Part shown: positions 59,196-64,000 of the stretch, one piece after another
How the letters are laid out: every line of letters starts with the position of its first letter
Position numbering within the stretch: position 1 is the stretch's first letter
DNA from: a bacterium 210917-SL.2.15
GTDB lineage: Bacteria; Bacillota; Clostridia; Oscillospirales; Oscillospiraceae
Assembly (NCBI GenBank): GCA_020555605.1
Contig: JAJCJC010000006.1
Coordinates: 1 to 64,000 of the forward strand
DNA length: 64,000 nt
Reading direction: 5' to 3'
Translations under genes and position numbers: made by a program
The notes under the pieces: model-generated
The model's input: only the letters and a program-made list of their open reading frames with translations
What the model was told of the DNA's origin: nothing
Database searches by the model: none

Positions 59196-60128
59196 ATGGA
59201 ACACGAAGCCTTTTGGAAAACACTGGACGCAGCCCGCGAGGCCGCACAGAGGGCCGGGCAGTCCGCCGGCGAGGCGCTGGACGCCCTGTCCGCCGCCGCC
59301 CGGGACGCCGATCTCTACGAGCGCTGCCGCGCCGGAGCGGAATACCTGCAAAAACAGCTGGGAAACTTCCGCCCCGAGGTTCTGCTGATTCTCGGCTCCG
59401 GCCTGGGTTTTCTGGGCGATGAGGTGGAGCATCCCGCTTTCGCAGAGTACAGCGCCATCCCCTATTTCAAACATTCCACCGCGCCGGGCCACCGGGGCCG
59501 CTTTGTATTCGGTACCCTCCGTGGCAAACGCGTGGCCGTGATGCAGGGCCGGATGCACACTTATGAAGGCTGGTCCATGGCCGACGCAGCCCAGGGCGTG
59601 CGCGTTCTGCGCCTTCTCGGCGCACAGTCGCTGATTGTCACCAATGCCGCCGGCGCGGTGAACACGGCGTTTCATGCCGGCGACATCATGCTGATCCGCG
59701 ACCACATCAAGCTCTTTGGCGGCAGCCCTCTGACCGGGCCGAACCCGGACGCACTCGGCCCCCGTTTCCCGGACATGACCCATGCCTACACCCCGGCGCT
59801 GCAGGAGGTCGCCCGCCGGAGCGCCGCAGAACTGGGACTCACGCTGCGCGAAGGCGTCTACATGTTCTTCCCCGGGCCTCAGTATGAAACGCCGGCGGAG
59901 ATCCGCGCCGCCCGTATTCTGGGCGCGGACGCCGTGGGCATGAGCACGGTGCCCGAGGTCATCGCCGCCGCTCACTGCGGCATGCAGGTGCTGGGCCTGA
60001 GCCTGTGCACCAACATGGCCGCCGGCATCCTCGCCCGCCCCCTGACCGAACAAGAGGTGTTCGATGCCGCCGAGGCCGCCAAGGAACCCTTCTCCAACCT
60101 GATCCGCGCGACACTGGAAAAACTGTGA
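59196..60128 (+). CDS. punA: Purine nucleoside phosphorylase
   Basis: Phosphorolysis of purine nucleosides to base and ribose 1-phosphate. The 310-residue protein matches the trimeric PNP family (LLILGSGLGFLGDEV; PGHRGRFVFG; VMQGRMHTYEGW; NAAGAVN; DHIKLFGGSPLTGPN; GVYMFFPGPQYETPAEIRA; GMSTVPEVIAAAH). It is longer than typical (~270-280): the first 45 residues (FWKTLDAAREAAQRAGQSAGEALDALSAAARD) form an extra helical extension. ATG 59196 lies 2 nt after hemZ, with RBS AGGGAGCG. Confidence 0.93.
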   Translation: MEHEAFWKTLDAAREAAQRAGQSAGEALDALSAAARDADLYERCRAGAEYLQKQLGNFRPEVLLILGSGLGFLGDEVEHPAFAEYSAIPYFKHSTAPGHRGRFVFGTLRGKRVAVMQGRMHTYEGWSMADAAQGVRVLRLLGAQSLIVTNAAGAVNTAFHAGDIMLIRDHIKLFGGSPLTGPNPDALGPRFPDMTHAYTPALQEVARRSAAELGLTLREGVYMFFPGPQYETPAEIRAARILGADAVGMSTVPEVIAAAHCGMQVLGLSLCTNMAAGILARPLTEQEVFDAAEAAKEPFSNLIRATLEKL

Positions 60129-60183
60129 CGCGATGCGGAGCGCCCGGAGCGCTCCGATTTGAAACGAAAGGAAGGCAAACAAC

Positions 60184-61479
60184 ATGACCACTCTCTTCTC
60201 CCACGCAACGGTTTTGTGCATGGACGAGGCGGGCACCGTACTGCAGGACGGCTATGTCCTCGTCCGCGGCCGGGAGATCGCCTACGTCGGTCCCATCCGG
60301 CCCCAGGAGCGCGCCGACCGTGAGGTGAACGCCACCGGGAAAGTACTCATGCCCGGTTTTGTGGACACCCACACCCACCTCACCATGTCCCTGATGCGGG
60401 GCTACGGCGGCGGCCACGACCTGCAGACCTGGCTCAACGACTACATTTTCCCCGTGGAAGCCAAGCTGGACAGCCGTGCCGTGCGCGCCGGCACCGCCCT
60501 TTCCCTGGCCGAGGCCATCGCCGGCGGCGTCACCTCCGTGTCCGATATGTACTACTTCTGCGACGATATTATCGCCGAAGTGGTAAAAAGCGGTATCAGC
60601 GCCAACATCGCCCGGGGCGCCACGGTGTTCACCGAAGATTTCTTCCCCCAGGCCTACCCCGCCTGCGCCGAGACCCGCCAGCTCACCGAAAAGTGGCACA
60701 ACTACAACGACGGACAGATCAAAATTGACGCCTGCATCCACGGCGAGTACACCTCCAATCCCAAGCTGTGGACCTGGATGGCCGACTTTGCGCGCAGCCA
60801 CGGCCTGCAGATACACGTCCACCTGTCCGAAACCAAAGCCGAGCAGGAGGGATGCCTGCAGCGCCACGGCATGACTCCCGCCGCCGTGTTCGAACGCTAT
60901 GGATTATGGGACACTCCGGCCATCGCGGCCCATTGCGTGTGGACCACCCCCGAGGACTGGGAAATCCTCCGCCGCCACGGCGTCACCGCCGTGCACAACC
61001 CGGCTTCCAATATGAAGCTGGCCTCCGGCGCCGCGCCGGTGGCGCAGCTGCTCGCCGCCGGCGTCAATGTGGCATTGGGCACCGACGGCATGAGCTCCAA
61101 CGACAACCACAGCATGTTCGAGGAAATGAAGCTCGCCGCCCTCCTGGCCCGGGTAACGAGTCTCGACCCCCTGGCGCTGCGCGACGACACGGTGCTGAAA
61201 ATGGCCACCGTGAACGGCGCCAAGGCCCAGGGCCGCCACGCCGGCGTGGTGGCCGCGGGCTATCAGGCAGATTTGATTCTTGTGGATCTGCGCGCGCCGA
61301 ATCTGCAGCCCTGTCACGACGTGAAGTCGAATCTGATCTATGCCGCCAACGCCTCCAATGTGTGCATGAATATGGCGCGGGGAACGATCATATATGAAAA
61401 TGGGAACTTCCTGACACTGGACCTCGACGAGATTCTGCGGGAAGTGGAACACTATGCCGTTCCCAAACTATTTTCCTGA
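60184..61479 (+). CDS. mtaD: SAH/MTA deaminase-like amidohydrolase
   Basis: A 431-residue amidohydrolase of the S-adenosylhomocysteine/5'-methylthioadenosine deaminase group, converting the adenine to hypoxanthine moiety. Metal-binding residues: HTH in FVDTHTHLTMSLMRGYG (H63, H65), HVHLSE, AAHCVW and GTDGMSSND. It follows purine nucleoside phosphorylase by 55 nt, so both may serve purine salvage. Exact substrate is unproven. RBS AAAGGAAGG. Confidence 0.9.
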   Translation: MTTLFSHATVLCMDEAGTVLQDGYVLVRGREIAYVGPIRPQERADREVNATGKVLMPGFVDTHTHLTMSLMRGYGGGHDLQTWLNDYIFPVEAKLDSRAVRAGTALSLAEAIAGGVTSVSDMYYFCDDIIAEVVKSGISANIARGATVFTEDFFPQAYPACAETRQLTEKWHNYNDGQIKIDACIHGEYTSNPKLWTWMADFARSHGLQIHVHLSETKAEQEGCLQRHGMTPAAVFERYGLWDTPAIAAHCVWTTPEDWEILRRHGVTAVHNPASNMKLASGAAPVAQLLAAGVNVALGTDGMSSNDNHSMFEEMKLAALLARVTSLDPLALRDDTVLKMATVNGAKAQGRHAGVVAAGYQADLILVDLRAPNLQPCHDVKSNLIYAANASNVCMNMARGTIIYENGNFLTLDLDEILREVEHYAVPKLFS

Positions 61480-61539
61480 CAGGCCCGCCCCGGCGCTGCG
61501 CTGGGCCGTCCTGGACAGATCGGGAGGACGTCGGAGCTG

Positions 61540-63144
61540 ATGGGGCACTTTTCTCAGAAACAGAATTTTCTCGGCGGTGTGGCTGTGCTGACCATGGCGG
61601 TGGTGGTGGTAAAACTGATCTCCGCCGTGTATAAAATCCCTCTGGGCAATCTTCTCGACGACGAGGGCATGGGCCATTTCAACATCGCCTACAACGTGTA
61701 CAATTTCCTCCTGCAGTTATCCACCGCGGGCTTTCCCCTGGCGCTGAGCAAAATGACTAGCGAGGCCATGGCTCTGGGGTACTGCAACCAGGTGCGCCGT
61801 CAGTTCCGTGTGGCGGCGGCCCTGTTCTTTGTGCTGGGCGCATCGGCTTCCGCCGTTATGTTTTTCTGCGCCGGCCCTCTGGCGGAGCTGATGAACGACT
61901 CTCTGGCCTATTATCCCATCAAAGTCCTTTCCCCGGCAGTGTTCTTCGTGTGCCTGATTGGATGCTTCCGGGGCTACACCCAGGGCAGGGGCAACATGGT
62001 GCCCACAGCCGCCTCCCAAGTGCTGGAGGCCACCTTCAAGCTCTTCATCGGCCTGGGACTGGCCTGGTATGTGCTGGATACGCTCCACGTCAGCGTGGAG
62101 ATCGGCGCGGCGGCCGCCATCTTCGGCGTGACCGTCGGCTCCGCGGCTGCGGCGCTCTTTCTCATCACCTGGCTGCTGCGCCACCGGTTGACCGGTAAAA
62201 GCGGTGAGCGGGCCGAGGGCGCCGGGCCGATCTTCAAAAAGCTGTTGCTCATCGGCGTACCCATCACCCTTGGCTCCAGTGTGATGAGCATCATCACGCT
62301 GGTGGACCAGACGGTGGTCATGGCCCGGCTGCAGAACGGGCTCGGCCTGACCGAGCAGGCGGCCGCCGCCCTGTACGGGCAGTATACCTTCGGCATGACG
62401 CTGTTCAACCTGCCGGCCACTTTCGTCTATCCGGTCACCGTCAGCCTTATCCCCGCCGTCAGCGCGGCGCTGACGCGCCGGAACATGCTTCAGGCCAACC
62501 GCATCATCTCCTCTTCTTTCCGGCTCATCGCGCTGTTTTCGCTGCCGGCGGGCGTGGGACTGTCGGTGCTGGCCAGGCCGATCCTGCAGCTGCTGTACCC
62601 GGCCGTGCCGGACACCGCCGCTGCCGCGGCGTACCATCTGCAGATCCTCGGCGCGGCAGTGGTGTTCGTCTGCCTGATGATCCTGACCAACGCCATCCTG
62701 CAGGCCTGCGGACGAGTGTATGTTCCCATTGTCACCGCCCTGATCGGCGGCGCGGTGAAGATCTCCACCACCTATACCCTGTGCGGTAACCCCGCTTTCG
62801 GCATCAAAGGTGCTCCCGTCAGCACAACGGCATGCTATGCCGTGATTGCCGTGCTGAACCTGTGCGTCCTGGCCGCCGTGCTGGGCAAGAGCCGTCCCCG
62901 CTATCTGCCCCTGCTGTGCAAACCCGCGCTGGCCGCGGCGCTGATGGGCGTTTGCGCTCACTTCGCCTTTCGTTTCCTGCATACGGCGGCAGACCTTTCC
63001 CCGCAGGGAGCCGTCTTGGCCGCAATCGTGCTCGCCGCCGCTTTTTACGCTTTTCTGGCCCTTCTTTTGCGCATGGTCACGCGGGATGATCTTGCGCTGA
63101 TCCCAAAAGGAGAAAAAATTGCAAAAATCCTGCACATTCGCTGA
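61540..63144 (+). CDS. SpoVB/MurJ-type flippase (MOP superfamily)
   Basis: A 534-residue polytopic protein with about 14 TM helices of the polysaccharide/lipid flippase family. Characteristic segments: KIPLGNLLDDEGMGHFNIAYNVYN, GCFRGYTQGRGNMVPTAASQVLEATFKLFIG, and PAVSAALTRRNMLQANRIISSSFRLIALFSLPAGVGLSVLARPILQLLYP. This matches SpoVB-like proteins used in spore cortex synthesis or in cell-wall lipid II/O-unit export. ATG 61540 lies behind GGGAGG. It is probably transcribed with the genes before it. Confidence 0.88.
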   Translation: MGHFSQKQNFLGGVAVLTMAVVVVKLISAVYKIPLGNLLDDEGMGHFNIAYNVYNFLLQLSTAGFPLALSKMTSEAMALGYCNQVRRQFRVAAALFFVLGASASAVMFFCAGPLAELMNDSLAYYPIKVLSPAVFFVCLIGCFRGYTQGRGNMVPTAASQVLEATFKLFIGLGLAWYVLDTLHVSVEIGAAAAIFGVTVGSAAAALFLITWLLRHRLTGKSGERAEGAGPIFKKLLLIGVPITLGSSVMSIITLVDQTVVMARLQNGLGLTEQAAAALYGQYTFGMTLFNLPATFVYPVTVSLIPAVSAALTRRNMLQANRIISSSFRLIALFSLPAGVGLSVLARPILQLLYPAVPDTAAAAAYHLQILGAAVVFVCLMILTNAILQACGRVYVPIVTALIGGAVKISTTYTLCGNPAFGIKGAPVSTTACYAVIAVLNLCVLAAVLGKSRPRYLPLLCKPALAAALMGVCAHFAFRFLHTAADLSPQGAVLAAIVLAAAFYAFLALLLRMVTRDDLALIPKGEKIAKILHIR

Positions 63145-63254
63145 AAAACGCCCCGCCCGATGATATTTGCGTCGGTTTTTATCCATCTGGGGGTGTCAAA
63201 AGACGGTATAAGCCGTTCAAAATTGGAAAAAATGATTGCAAAGAGAGAAAAATT

Positions 63255-64000
63255 ATGGTAGATTTTGAATTCCGGGAACAGTATACTATGGATGATCTGC
63301 GCAAGATCGTCGCCATCCTGCGCCACCCCGGCGGCTGCCCCTGGGACGCCGTACAGACCCACGAAAGTCTGCGCCGCTGTCTGACGGAGGAATGCTGCGA
63401 GGTGCTGGAGGCCATCGACCGCAAGGATGACACCCTGCTGTGCGAAGAACTGGGCGACGTGCTGCTGCAGGTGGTGTTCCATGCCTCCCTGGCCGAGGAC
63501 GCGGGCCGGTTCGACCTGGATGCAGTGGCCGACGGCATCTGCAAAAAGATGATCTTCCGTCATCCCCATGTGTTCGGCTCCGCTTCAGCGGAAACCGCGG
63601 AGGAGGTGCTCTCCAACTGGGACGCCCTCAAGCGCGCGGAAAAGGGCATTGAAAGCGACACCGACGCGCTGCGCGCCGTAGCGCGGACGCTGCCCGCCCT
63701 GTGGCGCGCGGAGAAAGTGCTGAAAAAAGCCGCCAAGGCCGGCTTTGCCTGGCCGGATATCTCCGGCGCCATGGACAAGCTGGCTGAAGAGCAGGAGGAA
63801 TTGCGCCAAGCCGTGGCCGAACACACAAACATCCGTGAGGAGCTGGGCGACGTGCTCTTTGCCGCCGCCGCCGTGGCCCGCTATGCCGGGATCGACCCCG
63901 AGCAGGCCCTGCAGGAAGCCACCGACAAGTATATTTCCCGCTTCGAGCGCGTGGAACGCAGCGCGGCCGAACAGGGCCGCTCCATCACCAGCATGCGCCT
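63255..64000 (+). CDS. mazG: MazG nucleoside triphosphate pyrophosphohydrolase (3' end beyond the window)
   Basis: Reading frame from ATG 63255 stays open to the window end. It starts VDFEFREQYTMDDLRKIVAILRHPGGCPWDAVQTHESLRR, the MazG signature, followed by LTEECCEVLEAIDRKDDTLLCEELGDVLLQVVFHA (metal-binding EExxE...ExxD) and RHPHVFG. A second MazG repeat appears as LAEEQEELRQAV and REELGDVLFAAAAVARYAGIDPEQAL, so it is the two-domain form. It hydrolyses NTPs/dNTPs (house-cleaning). RBS GAGAG is weak. Only the last C-terminal residues are missing. Confidence 0.93.
   Translation, partial: MVDFEFREQYTMDDLRKIVAILRHPGGCPWDAVQTHESLRRCLTEECCEVLEAIDRKDDTLLCEELGDVLLQVVFHASLAEDAGRFDLDAVADGICKKMIFRHPHVFGSASAETAEEVLSNWDALKRAEKGIESDTDALRAVARTLPALWRAEKVLKKAAKAGFAWPDISGAMDKLAEEQEELRQAVAEHTNIREELGDVLFAAAAVARYAGIDPEQALQEATDKYISRFERVERSAAEQGRSITSMR

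Noticed and set aside
1..64000. CRISPR arrays, transposases, integrases and prophage genes
   Set aside because: No regularly spaced direct repeats with unique spacers and no recombinase or phage structural proteins were seen anywhere in the window.

Overview
The window looks like a chromosomal segment of a spore-forming, anaerobic, GC-rich Clostridia bacterium of the Oscillospiraceae type, probably a gut commensal. The evidence is inference from gene content: spoIIID, a SpoVB-like flippase, hemZ, the recJ-relA-dtd-MBL-hemZ gene order, arginine deiminase genes, a FeoA-FeoB fusion, pyruvate carboxylase and molybdopterin enzymes without respiratory membrane anchors. No phage genes, transposases or CRISPR arrays were seen. 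One tRNA (Gly-CCC) is present.

Layout. 1-366: three tandem consensus promoters firing leftward out of the window (rRNA-operon style), divergent from an SbcC/YhaN-like ATPase gene. 0.4-8.6 kb: ATPase, mrp, a decayed XRE-regulator pseudogene, a GNAT acetyltransferase and an arginine deiminase operon (arcA, argF/arcB, YfcC antiporter). 8.7-17.6 kb: a minus-strand array of secreted proteins and lipoproteins headed by an ECF-type sigma factor and a DUF4367-like anti-sigma. 17.8-25.9 kb: prfC, LysR/AGCS alanine symporter pair, tRNA-Gly, DD-carboxypeptidase, pgi, a small P-loop protein and a broken VOC gene. 26-32.6 kb: rpoN, a DUF2089 regulator with a membrane partner, feoAB and a radical SAM protein. 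32.7-46.7 kb: LarA homologue, signal peptidase, a Mo-bis-PGD oxidoreductase with a four-cluster ferredoxin, pyruvate carboxylase, azlCD, spoIIID, a second Mo oxidoreductase and a PhnD-like lipoprotein. 46.7-50.4 kb: hpf and a second sigma/anti-sigma/secreted-protein module. 50.6-64 kb: recJ, relA, small HTH genes, dtd, MBL hydrolase, hemZ, purine nucleoside phosphorylase, SAH/MTA deaminase-like amidohydrolase, flippase and mazG (cut by the window end).

Main discovery candidate. Two paralogous modules (17558-15700 minus; 47572-49514 plus) share the same order: sigma gene, anti-sigma gene overlapping it by exactly 11 nt, strong terminator, promoter, 135-aa secreted protein. Upstream of both sigma genes, both 135-aa proteins and several further units of the 8.7-17.6 kb array there is a fixed-spacing element: GTCC, 17 nt, then TGTT(G/C/T)TT in module 1 or GCGTTTC/GCGTATA in module 2. 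This reads as two autoregulated ECF-like circuits with a shared -35 and different -10 elements, controlling exported proteins. The module-1 array is built of promoter-operon-terminator blocks. One ~140-370 bp block is present three times. One unit is an AT-rich secreted protein with an HH-containing C-terminus followed 28 nt later by a small protein, a possible effector/immunity pair.

All calls come from reading the sequence and translations; no database search was run.
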